The translations under genes were made by a program, and so were the position numbers. Below are positions 48,375 through 60,100 of a stretch of DNA of 64,000 nucleotides, piece after piece; position 1 is the stretch's first letter, and each line of letters begins with the position of its first letter. This DNA comes from Stratiolaelaps scimitus (lineage: Eukaryota > Arthropoda > Arachnida > Mesostigmata > Laelapidae): positions 10,974,001 through 11,038,000 of the forward strand of contig JABWDB010000004.1 in the NCBI GenBank assembly GCA_019614645.1. Direction: 5' to 3'. The notes under the pieces were generated by a model that did not search any database, was not told where the DNA came from, and saw only the letters and a program-made list of their open reading frames with translations.

Positions 48375-51026
48375 TATATATATATATATATTTCATTGGA
48401 CAATTTGGGACCACATGTTATAACCACTGTTGTCCAATAATCAGTTCAATATGGCACAAAGATGACAAACAACAGGCTACTACCATCGCAGCACAACTGA
48501 GTTTTCTTGGCGTTCTTGTTTAAGTCGATATGATCGAGATCGTGAATCAAGTGAGTTCGTTTTTCTTGAGGTTACAACCAAAAGTATCGGTGTCGATATC
48601 GCTTGAACTTCTTGAACAAACAACATGGCTCGGAAACAACATCTATTATTTAAAACCTTATCGTAAACGTTGGCCCAACTGTCCGTGAACCCCATCTCGA
48701 CCCACTAGCCCTTATACTACTTCTATTACCTAAACGCTTGGTAACCCGGACAGCTAAGTTTCGTTGTATTCACTCTAGTCAAGTAAAATTTACAAAAAAA
48801 AAAAGAAACATTTTTGTAAATTACCATGCTTTGTCTGGAGCAAATCGGCAGTGCCGCACTTCATATACTCAATTCTACACGATTGGCCTAGACAAGCCAT
48901 AGCCACTCGTTTCCGCAACGGGAATAGTCAACTACGCCGCGATAGTGCGGCGAACCTGTGAGTTTTTTTTTGGATGAGGGAAATCAATTCTAGATGTAGT
49001 TATAGGAAAGTGTATGTTTTTTTTCACCATATTCATTTAGTAGCGTGTACTTTGAAATGAAAACAAAGATAATCCATCCAGAAGAGGTTTTTCTACCGGC
49101 AAATTTAAAATGAATCTCACCAGCGCTTCAAAACTGAAGTCAGACGACCTCTGAGATAAAGTTCTAAAGTTTGTTTTGTCTTCGTCTTATGTATTCGAGG
49201 AAATATTTTTCCGTCGGAATACGAATTCTATAGGCTAACTTTGCAACTGCTTCTCGGCTTGTTTACGTTCGTCGAAGGCGCGATAGATATGTAGTAACTT
49301 GAGAACTACAGACTCCCCAAAGTATCCTCATTTGGCATCAGAACCCTTGGACAGTTGAGCAGGATGAAGCTTTACGTAGATGTTTTTTTTCTTCGATGCG
49401 GTAGCTTGGCTGGGTGGCCAATACGCATCCCTTCGAGTGCTGGTGGCAAGGACCCATCGTGGTTAATGATCACCATCACGATTTGTGATCGCTGGGGCGA
49501 TCCCCAGAAATTCTGGGATATGGTTGATATTGCCTTGCCGTCTGTCGGAGAAAGCCCAGATAAGTCCAGCATGACCGAGATGGTTGGTCCTTGAAACTAT
49601 GCTAGACAACGGTACCGAGGCCAAAAATGGAAAGTCAGCTGAAGGTCAGCCAAGAGAAAATTAAATCTGTTTTTTGCTCGGGGAACCGAGCTGCTGTTTA
49701 GGTGTTTCGATCTGTTTAGCTGATAATACTTTAGGCTTGGTTGCACAGTGTGTATCAACGTTTGCCAGTGACCGTCAACGTCCAAATCGAAAAAAACTTG
49801 AATTAAGCGTCTCCAAGGTTACCAAGCAAATGGTGTAACTATTAGACAAATACAGTACCGTTGGATTTCAGATTTGCATTTCCTAGTTTGACTATACCCT
49901 TAAAGCTAATTGTAGTGGGCTTACAATGGACCGTGTTTTTATCGCACCTTAAAGTGCGATAAGATTAAGCTCTCAATGGGTGCCGTTTAGGCCTTGGGTC
50001 CACGAGTGAGCTGCTATATTCGATGAGTCTCGGCGTGGTGCTACCTCCATACTCGATAAAGAATCCCCGCGGATCCAGGTAAGTGAAGAAGCAAATAAAA
50101 TATACATTTTGATCATAAGTTTGTAGTACTGCCTGTGTCTGGCATTGCCATGCTACCATGTTTATTCCTGAGAGGTCAATATAACTTAGGTTAGAAGTTT
50201 AGTATGTCAGTATTCAAGGTCAACAAAGAGATTACTAAGTATCAACTTGTACTTCGACGATTTGACGCTCACCTCACTTTGCAAATAGTTACTATAGTAT
50301 TTCTTGACTAGGTGGGACGATCATACTTTACAACAATGTAAAAGCTTTAGTATGAGTAGGCTACTGCAAATTATAATATACAAATCGTGCCTCTGTACCA
50401 TCTCCCGCAGAAGACTTCACGTCTTCTCTAATATGAGTGGAAAAATCAGGGCTTGGTCTAACAACTATATTATTATTAACATAATGAAACGAAAACACTC
50501 CGAGGGCACCGTGGCACCACTTAACATGTATGTTTCGTTGGTGGCCGATCGAATGCTGCAACAGCGTATGTAACTACCCACTAAGAAGAACTACCACTTC
50601 ACCAATTTATCGTCGCAGTAAACAGACACGACAACAATTTGTTATTTACCAGGAAAGTTCGAGTCCCGCGACGTGCTTCCATATAAGAGAACTTAACCAT
50701 TGTGAAAATTGCGTTTCCTTTAACAAAGCTATCAACCTTTACCTTACCCTATTGGAGTCCGCTCATACTGAGGACTTAATAACTAAGGTTACTGTTCAGT
50801 TCTCTAGAGACAATACCTAAGGAAACATCTCAAAGGGCTTGACAGAGTACAAACTCGATTCATTCGTAGAGTGAATAAACGATATGATGTCCCCACGGAG
50901 CGTATGAAATTTTATTCTATAAGTGAAATGCATGACCCACCGTCATCTGAATACATCAGGTACCCCATGAGAATAGTTCAATTCGATAATTGACAATCAC
51001 CTACGAAATGGTGTATATATATATAT
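48375..51026. other. Between FPPS and the Tc1 relic; one SINE, no gene
   Basis: It holds an (AT)n at about 48371-48391, a short perfect hairpin at 49939-49962 and the family B SINE at 50650-50735. Overlapping frames on both strands at about 49355-49600 lack splice signals and known motifs. Confidence 0.5.
50650..50735 (+). mobile_element. tRNA-like SINE, family B, copy 3
   Basis: It has AGTTCGAGTCCCGCGACG followed by AAGAGAACTTAACCATTGTG and CGTTTCCTTTAACAAAGC, in the same order and spacing as the other family B copies. The 5' part is weakly preserved. Confidence 0.62.
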
Positions 51027-52160
51027 ACAGAGCTGTTCATAAACTTACAGCACCCCTACATTTCAACAAATCATTACAAAGAGCACACATTTGAGGCTTT
51101 TATTATGTATCAGATTGATGTACGTGTCAAATAACATACACCCCACAAAGAACAGCGCATGCAGCCTGTTACAAGTAAATGCGTCGTTTTTCGAGTGTTC
51201 AAAATGATAAGGCACATTCAGTTATCGAGTGTTCTCGCTGTACTGTAGTCAAGAAATAAATTACATTATTATCCTTATAATTAATTGTATATTAAAAATA
51301 AAAACAAATTCTACGATAATACAATTATTTATTGGCTATGAAGCTTAGTTTAAGTAAATATACTATTTATATAGATATTACATATATTTTTAGAGCTTCT
51401 TTAGTCTATTAAAAATAATATAATAATATCGTTACTGATGCACAGCAGTTATTACTGTTTTACACCGAGAAGGAAAGATCCAGGCCGCAATTGCCAGAGA
51501 ATGGCAGAGGTCATTGCGTACTGCAAAATTATATAAGCAGTCCGTCGACGGTCAGCCAGCAAACATTTGACAGTTGACCTCGAATTCGACCATAAATTGT
51601 AAGGCAATTTTGACAGACTTTCAGGTTTATAAATCGGCCGTTTTAAGAACTAGTAGGGGTTGTCCGCATATCATATGGGCGCAAATGAAAACGAGACCTC
51701 GGAAAGAGTACGGAAAGAGTCGCGGCACTTCAAGATGCGCAATTTCAGTGGAGGAAACCTTCTGGTTTGGGGAGCTTGGCAAACTTGCACTCGCTTTCAT
51801 CTCATCTCGAATGAATAGCAAGGACTATCAGCAGATATCGACCAACAACTTATTACAGTTTATGCCCAAATTTCATCAACCGTCAATTGTTTCCCAACAA
51901 GCTAATGCTTCAATTCACGTCAGCATGAGTACAGCTGCGTGGTTTGGACGGCACAAAGTTGAAACGCTAGAGTGGTCAGCATATTCTTCGAATCGCAACC
52001 CGATGGAGAACCTCTGGGGAATTCTTGTCCGACGAGTATATGCATCGAATCGACAGCATACATCCGTGGAAGTACTAAAAGGAACGTTCCTGTCAAACTA
52101 GATCCTGCGACACCTCGTTGGTAGTATACCAAAACGAATCTTTAACGTTATAATTAGAGA
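51027..52160 (+). pseudogene. Decayed Tc1/mariner transposon with broken transposase
   Basis: The left end CAGAGCTGTTCATAAACTTA next to a TA run, with ACAGCACCCC, resembles Tc1-type inverted repeats. About 51470-52155 reads, across several frame shifts and stops, as a Tc1-like DDE transposase: GKIQAAIAREW-like helix-turn-helix remnant, LLVWGAW, NASIHVSMSTAAWF, YSSNRNPMENLWGILVRR, then after an in-frame TAG the tail ILRHLVGSIPKRIFNVI. The second catalytic Asp of DNAS-type motifs has become part of ANASIHV, so the enzyme is dead. The 3' inverted repeat was not found. Confidence 0.85.
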
Positions 52161-53163
52161 GGGCGGGACCACACGGTACTAATTAGAAGAAGAGGGCGAG
52201 AATCAACTCAAAGAGAACTCTCGATAATTGAGTCTTATCATTTTGAACATCCGAACAATGACATATACTATTATATATTAAAATCATTGGCCCAACCCAA
52301 CAACAGAGTACATTTGCTTGGTAAAGGAGTTAAACGACAATAACTGATGGTACAGGTTTACCGAGCCCTTTTAAGCTTACATTGTGCAAGAAGTTACCTC
52401 TATGTGATGATCCGAGCAAACTCTTCAGCCGACCGAGTGGAACTGTTTAGGACATCGTGAACTAGAGGCAAATAAGAAAAATCAGCACTTCTCGAAAATA
52501 CCAACCCGCAAACAAATTACCTTCAGTTTCGGTACCTCTGCCGAGTAGTATTATATACTACTGGGTAGTTTCCTCTCGACGCTCCTCTTGGTAACCCCAT
52601 AAATGTCCGTGATTGCTCATACTAGAGACACATCTCGTATAAGTCACCGATGATTGCTGTGACAATGGACCTCTAAGAATTTCAGTTTCATGGAACCTGT
52701 GGAACGTATTGCCTAAGAGCTAAATATATCTTCGAGAAGGGTGCATACAAAATTTGGGAAATCATTTCTGTGAGTAATTTTTGTGCTAGGTTCATTGTGT
52801 ATATGTCTGATTGTTTGTTATTATATTTATGAATCCGGGTACTGAGACAATTTATCTATATTATGCTGTTCAATATTTGTATTACAAACGTTTCGTAAAG
52901 AACTGTTTCAAAACTGCACTTCATCCACTAAACATACGGCCGAGATGCAAAGTCTCCATGTGTTGATTTCCCTAAGTTTGGTCATCCGAAGCAGCGTCTT
53001 AGCTTATTACCGAGAGGATCTCAAGACCCGGTGGGACTGAATTGGAGATATGTCTTGCGTTTTTTCGAATACATAATATAGCTTACAGGACGCATTGAAG
53101 TCGTAATTGAGGTCTCCTGTCCATCGTCCTTCTTTATAGCCACTCGAAATAAAGGGTATAAAG

Positions 53164-53188
53164 AAAGGAAAACCTGTGGTTTTCCTTT
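53164..53188. repeat. Perfect 11-bp stem-loop followed by T/A runs
   Basis: AAAGGAAAACC and GGTTTTCCTTT are separated by TGT, and followed by T-run and A-run sequence. RNA from either strand would form a tight hairpin. Confidence 0.85.
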
Positions 53189-53708
53189 TTTTAATAAAAA
53201 AAAATGATTCTTTATTTAAGCACTTAGACGTGTGAAGTCGGAGTTTTCTTTATTTTGTCAAATAAGGAACGTCGAGCAGATCTGTCCTTTACTGCTCCGC
53301 TACTATATAATCTGGGAATGCTAATTAACAGAATCGGCGAAATGGGTAAATCCTGTGAGCAAAACATTCAATTCCAGTCTGCTGTTTGGTCACTACGTGA
53401 ATCACTCAATACTGCAAGCGATACTGCCAGTTGAAAGTGCGCCGAAACATCTGGAGCGTTGACTCGGCTGCTGCCATCACAATAGAATATAAACGGACTT
53501 TCGTTCATATACATGTCAAAGCAACACGTATGGTAAGACAAGCGCTGTCTCTAATGAGGACCACAATGCATACAAACGACCGGTTTTCAATTATGGCTTT
53601 ATTCGGTTGGTGCTTGTTTACGTTAATGTTTTATCATTCATTTTCTGAGCCGTTTTGCAACGTATGTCCCATAACTCAGATACGCTTTTCTCTTTCTCTC
53701 TATCTATC

Positions 53709-53710
<2 letters not shown>

Positions 53711-53771
<61 letters not shown>
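53711..53771. repeat. (TA)n microsatellite
   Basis: About 60 bp of uninterrupted TA with one late TG. Confidence 0.95.
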
Positions 53772-53775
<4 letters not shown>

Positions 53776-56700
53776 TTCTCTCCCTCTGTATGAAGGTATT
53801 ATCGAAAATTTGGCTTTTTTAATAGAAAGGTCCTGTTAGACATTTTCAATCGTAAAGCTGGTTCACCCCTTATCGAAACTGAATGAGGGCTCGAGAACAA
53901 GGGTAAATACAAAAAAGTATTCAGATGAGAGTATTATAGAAGGACAACAATGATTGCGCACTTGGGAAGACAGAACATACTATGATTTTGCAATATTCTG
54001 CGATCAATTGCTTGATGTCATTTTGCATCGTCCGAGGCAACCGAAGCAGTGCCTAGCATCGAATGTGGCCAAATCAATTTTGTCGCTTACGGATTCGAGA
54101 AACGACCATTTTCTGACTTCTAGTAATGCCAAGCGTGCCGAAACTAGGGAAGGTGTAGACTCTCGACGGAGGACTCGTTTTGGCATCCACGTCAACCCTG
54201 CACGGAATCGGCTCATTTTTACGGAGAGTGGAATGCCTCTGGTGATGTTCGGGTGTTTGAAGAAAATTTCTTCGTCTTAAAAAAGAAAGTATGGTGTCCG
54301 CGAGGACACGCAGCTTCACTACATAATGTACATTTAACCGGCATGCAATGCAAGCGGTTAAACGAAAATACAAGTGTTATGTGAGAAGACTGATTCTACC
54401 ACAGTATGAAGCACGAGGCTAAACACGAAAGCAACCGCTCAAACATATCCTCATTCACGAAAAAGAAACGTTGTGATCAGGGTATAGGGAACTTATGGAC
54501 ACATCACAACTGTACGAGACTGATAGTGAAGGCAATTGCACGATAACTTAGGAAGTTCCATTGCAGCTTATATTGAAAAATGCCGACAAACAACCCTCCG
54601 AAGAAGAGATTCGAGTGGACAGAATATGTTCAATATATGCATGTCAAGTTAGCGAGAACAGGAGAGGTTCATCTTCAGTTTAGATGATTAATCTTTCTGA
54701 CTGAGACGGGATCGAAAACGCAGGGTAATTTGGTTGGTTTTCGCGCAACGACATCGCACACGCTATATTGACCTTGCAAAAAACACTTTTCACGCACATA
54801 TACGCTCACACACATACACACATGCACCACCGGCACATCTACATAGTTATAAGTCTACCCATTCGTCGTGGAGGTGACCCTGCGAATGAGGACCACATAG
54901 AGATTTCTGGCATACGGATGCTAATATCACTGTACGGCGAAGGGTGTTTGAGAACAACTATTGTTCGCAAATAAACGAATATAGCCACCAATTTGCCATT
55001 CTAACCGACAACATTGGCACGAACCAAGAACAACAAGGGCTAACAAATAGGACCCTGTGTTGTTTAGTGGTCGTATTCTATGATAATATTATACAAGCGC
55101 TAGATTTCAGTGACCACGCGCATGGTCAGCTGACAGGCTGACTCTTTGACAGCGAGCGGTCTACATGCACTTGTTATCGCCGGCGCGAAAATCGTTACAA
55201 TGTATTTCCGTGGTATTGTTATGACACAAGCACCAAGACAGCACCAGCTGTGGTCAACAAACAAACGGAACACGCAAGATAAAGGCTATCCAGCACAGAT
55301 ATCATCTCGGCCAAGAGGGAGAACCATCACCGGGACAGCCTGTTTGGATGCTCCCTTGAGTTTACCTAGCCTGCGTCACCGCTTTCCAGCCGTCAAAAAG
55401 TAGTGAAGCAGTTGAGGCAGTGTCAAGCTAACACGTACCGGCCACTGTCAGAGACTACTGCCAGGACGGCTGCAAAGACAACCGCGCGGGTATTGTTGCT
55501 TGTCTCCACCTTACCCTGCCTGCTGTCAGCGTCGGCTCCCTGACAGCGCGATGGCCGACGGCTCCGGCCATCCCAAATAGGCGTCCTCTCCCAAAAAGGA
55601 AAGGAATATCGTAGGTCTGCCACTGTTCACCTCTACCGCCTCTCTTCTATGCCTTCTCCTCGCTCATCGCCGCCGCACCGCCGCCGCACCGTGAGAAGAG
55701 CACACCCCAACGACGCTGCTGCTCACGAAGTTAGGGAGGAGAGAGCTCCCTCGGGCTCCGCCCTCACGAGCGCCCTGAGCCCCGCAGGGCTGAGACGACA
55801 TGAGTTCTCCCCACACCACTACGACTCTACGGAGCTACCGCTATCACGACCACGGCAGCTACAGCCACCACCACCACTGCTTCTGCAACTCAAATAAAGA
55901 GAGAAGCGATCAGCACAGGCGCCTGCGGACCGTCCACTGAGCGCCCAGCCATTCCGGCTGTGTTCCACCATCCCTTCGCCGCTATGCTGCTGCGGCGACG
56001 TCATTCAGGTGTGCTTCTGTGTCGTTAGCAAGCTGTCTTAAACTTTCTGATCCCCAGCTACATATATGAGAGTCCTCCCCCGAGTACTGCCAATGGGCAG
56101 CGGGATATTCAGACGAGTTGGCACCAGCCACTCCGACAGTGACGAGGAATGAAGAAATATGAGGTTTGTTTCACCGGGGAACGCACCCTATGAAGAGTTA
56201 CCGCGACGAAACTTCGCGCCAACAGAGTCCATAGACTGAATGCCGTAAAGGGTTTGGACAGTGACAAGAGGTGAACGGAAGTGAAGTCAAAAGACGGCGC
56301 CACCAATGGGTGACTATAACAGCAGCAGCAGCTAGTTTCCACTTGCGCGGTCTGGCGCAGAAGTGGAGATCTCGACAGGCACAACGCGCAGCAGGAACTG
56401 CTGGGCGATCCGATCAACCTTAGTGCGTTTTAAATCGAAGTCGAAGCAGGGCGTAAACGCCATCACTGACAGAATCTAGATTGAGAACACCTCGAAAGTC
56501 ACAAGGCAAAGGCCTTTTTTTCAGCTTGGCTCTGACTCAGTGGCTTGGTACAAGCGCTTATGGTTTCATTATCGTCGGTTGCCATATGTATGTATATATA
56601 TATATATATATATATGTATAACGATGATAATTATGAATGAATAATAAAAAAATAAAGCCGCATCCGATAGTCTAGACTGAAATGAAAGTAGTAATCCATC

Positions 56701-56957
56701 CACAGTTATAATAAATTCTTTGTCATATGTCGGACGTCGAGAATCGTTAGGTAACTATACGTTTAACAGAATGTCGTTGAATGTGTTTTTATTGCGAAAG
56801 GAACAGGAAATAGTAATATAAGCGGTATATTTGTCCTAAGGATATTTTCGCACGGTTGGCGTAGTAGAACATTGCCTTTTCTGGAGCTATGACTTGCAAT
56901 AACAGGTTTTCAGGGGTATAATATATTCGTATCATACTCATACAAGACTGAAGTAGA

Positions 56958-57111
56958 GTTGCATGTGATACATTTTAATGTTTTACCTTTAACTATAATG
57001 TTATATGATGATCGATCTATTACCGATAACCGTACATCTCTGGGGCCAGACCTACGTCTGATCGGGTATATATCAACTATATCTGAGTATAACCTCAATA
57101 TATATATATAT
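56958..57111. repeat. Dispersed repeat C, copy 2, with (AT)n tail
   Basis: Same orientation and same endpoints as the copy at 38.5 kb, including ACCTTTAACTATAATGTTAT and TACCGATAACCGTACATCTC. Its (AT)n tail is uninterrupted. Upstream similarity stops at GTTGCATG. Confidence 0.85.
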
Positions 57112-60100
57112 CATTATGATTTGTTATCGAAGATGATTTGTCCATGAATTGACCATGATTAGACGAGGTGCTACTGCGACAGCGATACAAGATTGTTTAT
57201 TTCTGTAAAATGTGGCCCAGGGTCCACGACCAGGGTGGTTGACGCACTTCGATATCGTTGTGCTTAAAACGAGAGGTTTGGTGGCAACGTTACGCAAATG
57301 CCATTGTGAAATATGACCAAAACATCTCACCTAGCCGTGGTGAATAAATTATAAATAACTATCACTTCAGTCTTACTCAAAAAAACATACACTGTTCCCT
57401 TCAACTTTCTGAACACATAATTACAGGCACACCAGAAATTGATACATGATTAAAGACGCTGTGGCATGCAAAGGTGTGATTCAAAATGCAGTTGCATTGC
57501 AATTGAACCTTTCATTTACTGTATATCATTTACGTGTGCCATATTCGTTTTTGTGTCCGCTCTGCAATGCTACTGCAGGTTCGAGCCCCGCTGCGTGACA
57601 TACATAGAGAGCTTAAGCATTGTAAAATTGCAGCTCCTTTAATAAAAACCAATAAAACCTTAACCCTAACCCCAACGACATGCAGAACAGTAGAAATATT
57701 GCCAAATTGCACCCGATGACTATTTTGCTGAGGTCCACAACTCAACCATAGCTGTTAGTACTGCACTACCATTTATTACCCTTATTCATCTTGCCAATTA
57801 TACATATTATTTACATAGTAACACTGCTCAAGGATTCTCTCGCCCGTCCTAGACAAAAACTGAAAACAGTGCAGGGTATTCACACAGTTCACGACAGCAT
57901 GAATAAGCAAAGGTGCGTTCATTCATCAAATATCCACCTAATCTAAAAGTCGCGAGATCCAAAAAACTCAATCGGCTTCGTCCTATTCCTCCCGTTGGCT
58001 TGACCCGCCGATGAAATTCTGCTGTACAGGCCCTCACGCATGTAGCAATGCGCAGACAGCTAGGAGACAGCTAGAGTCATGCTATGGTTTAATCCCAATG
58101 GTAGTGTCGTATTGTTATTATTATACATCAGCTCAATTCTATTATTTGTTAAGAGCCTCCGGCCGCCACTGGCCCTCGATTCTCGCACTGCAACGCCATC
58201 GCCTCTGAGCCCCGAGAGGCGAGCCTTGGTGGGTTCTCCTGGCATTGCCCCCGTGCGCTGTTCGTTGACGAAACAACTCGCCGCTGTCCCCCTCCCTCCC
58301 GTCCTGCCATTGCCAACAACGGCCCGACAAGCCCTCAAACCCCCGACATCCGATCCCCCACAGCGGGTTCCCGCTACCGTTCTCTCCCTCGAACTATCAG
58401 AGATAGGCGGGTCGAAAGGAGAGTTTGGTTTGCCCATCGACCCGTTGAAGGGGAGGCCGGCCACTGGGTCTGGCTGCGAGAGCTGAGCTCGCGGAGAACC
58501 GAATCAGGGGTTACGCTGCTACTGGTGTGCTGTACACATACATACACGTGCACTGCCTCGTCTACATTCCCCTGAAGCTACATCCAGGACCCCAACACCG
58601 AGAGGATCCCCACATGAGTCTGCCGCTGTTCTTCTTTAGGCTTTCTCGTACGCCCCGTGTCTGGCAGGAACGTTCCCGTTAGACCCGAGTCATACAGCAG
58701 CAGCAGCCGTATATCAATCCACTCAGCGTGGACAGCGGCAGCAGCAGAGACTGGTAGTGCCTGCTGTAGTGGTTGGTGTCTGCTATTGTCGCTTTGCACA
58801 ATAGCGCTCCGTCTGTGTGGGTATACCGTCTGCCCTTGTGTGAGTCCAGCTGGAGAGCAATGAAGGACCGATGTAGTAATGCCTCTATAACAATTATTAT
58901 TATTCAGTATGTAACGTTGTACGAAGAGCCAAAAACGACGACAACAGGCATAATTATTGGACAAAATATATCTAAATTCGCTCGCAAATTAGCGAAAATG
59001 GGCAGGGGATATTAGGTAGAATGCAGTCGCGATAAACGGCGATGTTTCTACAAGTCTTCCATTAATTATGCGGTTGGCTGCATTAAGCAACTAGTAGAAC
59101 ACTATTGCTTGAGCATATCGGATGAATAATGGTTGACAGTTTTACTATTGAGTATGTGCTGAGTACAGATGCTCCTTACATAGTTGACGTTAATGTAAGC
59201 ACATCATTCGGAACATTGTTGGCACTAGTGTTACAGGGTGCGTCCAAAACTCAATGCTAAACCTTAAAGCTGACGGCGATGAAAATAATCAAGTCAACAC
59301 GCCAGCCAGTCGCACATGGCAAAATGTATCCTGATCTAACCTGGACATGTTTGTGCTTTGAAACGAAATTGCCTTTATAACTTCCTTCCAAACGTTTGGC
59401 CATCGCTCTAGTTTACATTGAGTCGGCAATTGAGGCCCGTATAAACGGTATAGAATATGCATCAAAGGCAAACACAGTCGACGCTGTAGACAAATATATC
59501 CCCCGCTCCGCCGCAGCAAGGTTTCGGTCAATAATGATTCGCAGCTCTTGATGCGTACGCAGGGGTCCAGTGGACTAAACGATAACGGGGAGAGATCGCT
59601 TGTATCTCGAACAGATCGATTTGTCTAACTCGTAAATTCACGAAATGAATGACAAGTTGTAGAAGTGGTGATTCAGCACTGTGTTTCGCGTTATTGCCGA
59701 CGCAATGCTGGTACAAGCCAAGGCCGTTGTTATGCGTTCGCTCCCCGTAACTGTGCACATTAGTCGGACTCAGTCGGCTCGCAGCTGAAGGCGTAGCTTT
59801 GATTTTACATAAAGCCATTATTATTATTAAACTTCGCAGGTTTATTCGATCCCACTCGAGACATTTAGTCCTTGTTTGGACTCGATTTCCGCTACACGTA
59901 TTCCTGAGTTGGGGTAATGAAGAAAACGTGTTTTTTTGCCCTCCCGCTGTAGCCGTAGAATATCTAGCATATTTTTTACACATATTATATCTACTATATT
60001 GTAGTACCGCCAACCGTCGAATCAATTCAGGCAGCGCCATTGCGATTGCCGATTCCGGGGAAAAGCATCGATGTCGTCGCTGCGACGCGACGTTCGATCT

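Larger units (their letters stand above)
52161..56957. other. No gene recognised; microsatellite and GC-rich patch
   Basis: It contains a perfect 11-bp hairpin at 53164-53188, a long (TA)n at 53711-53771, overlapping unassigned frames at about 53950-54370, and a GC-rich stretch at about 55440-56110 with many short frames. The GC shift may mark a CpG island or upstream exon of the gene entering at 63.2 kb, but nothing specific could be assigned. Confidence 0.45.

Noticed and set aside
53954..54373. Overlapping open frames on both strands
   Set aside because: Three frames are open at once, a sign of composition rather than coding; no motif recognised.
57655..57675. CCTTAACCCTAACCCC, telomere-like
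   Set aside because: Only two or three imperfect units at the end of a SINE; not a telomeric array.
59528..60040. 170-codon minus-strand frame
   Set aside because: It overlaps an equally long plus-strand frame, has no recognisable motif and no splice context; both look like chance openness in GC-rich DNA.
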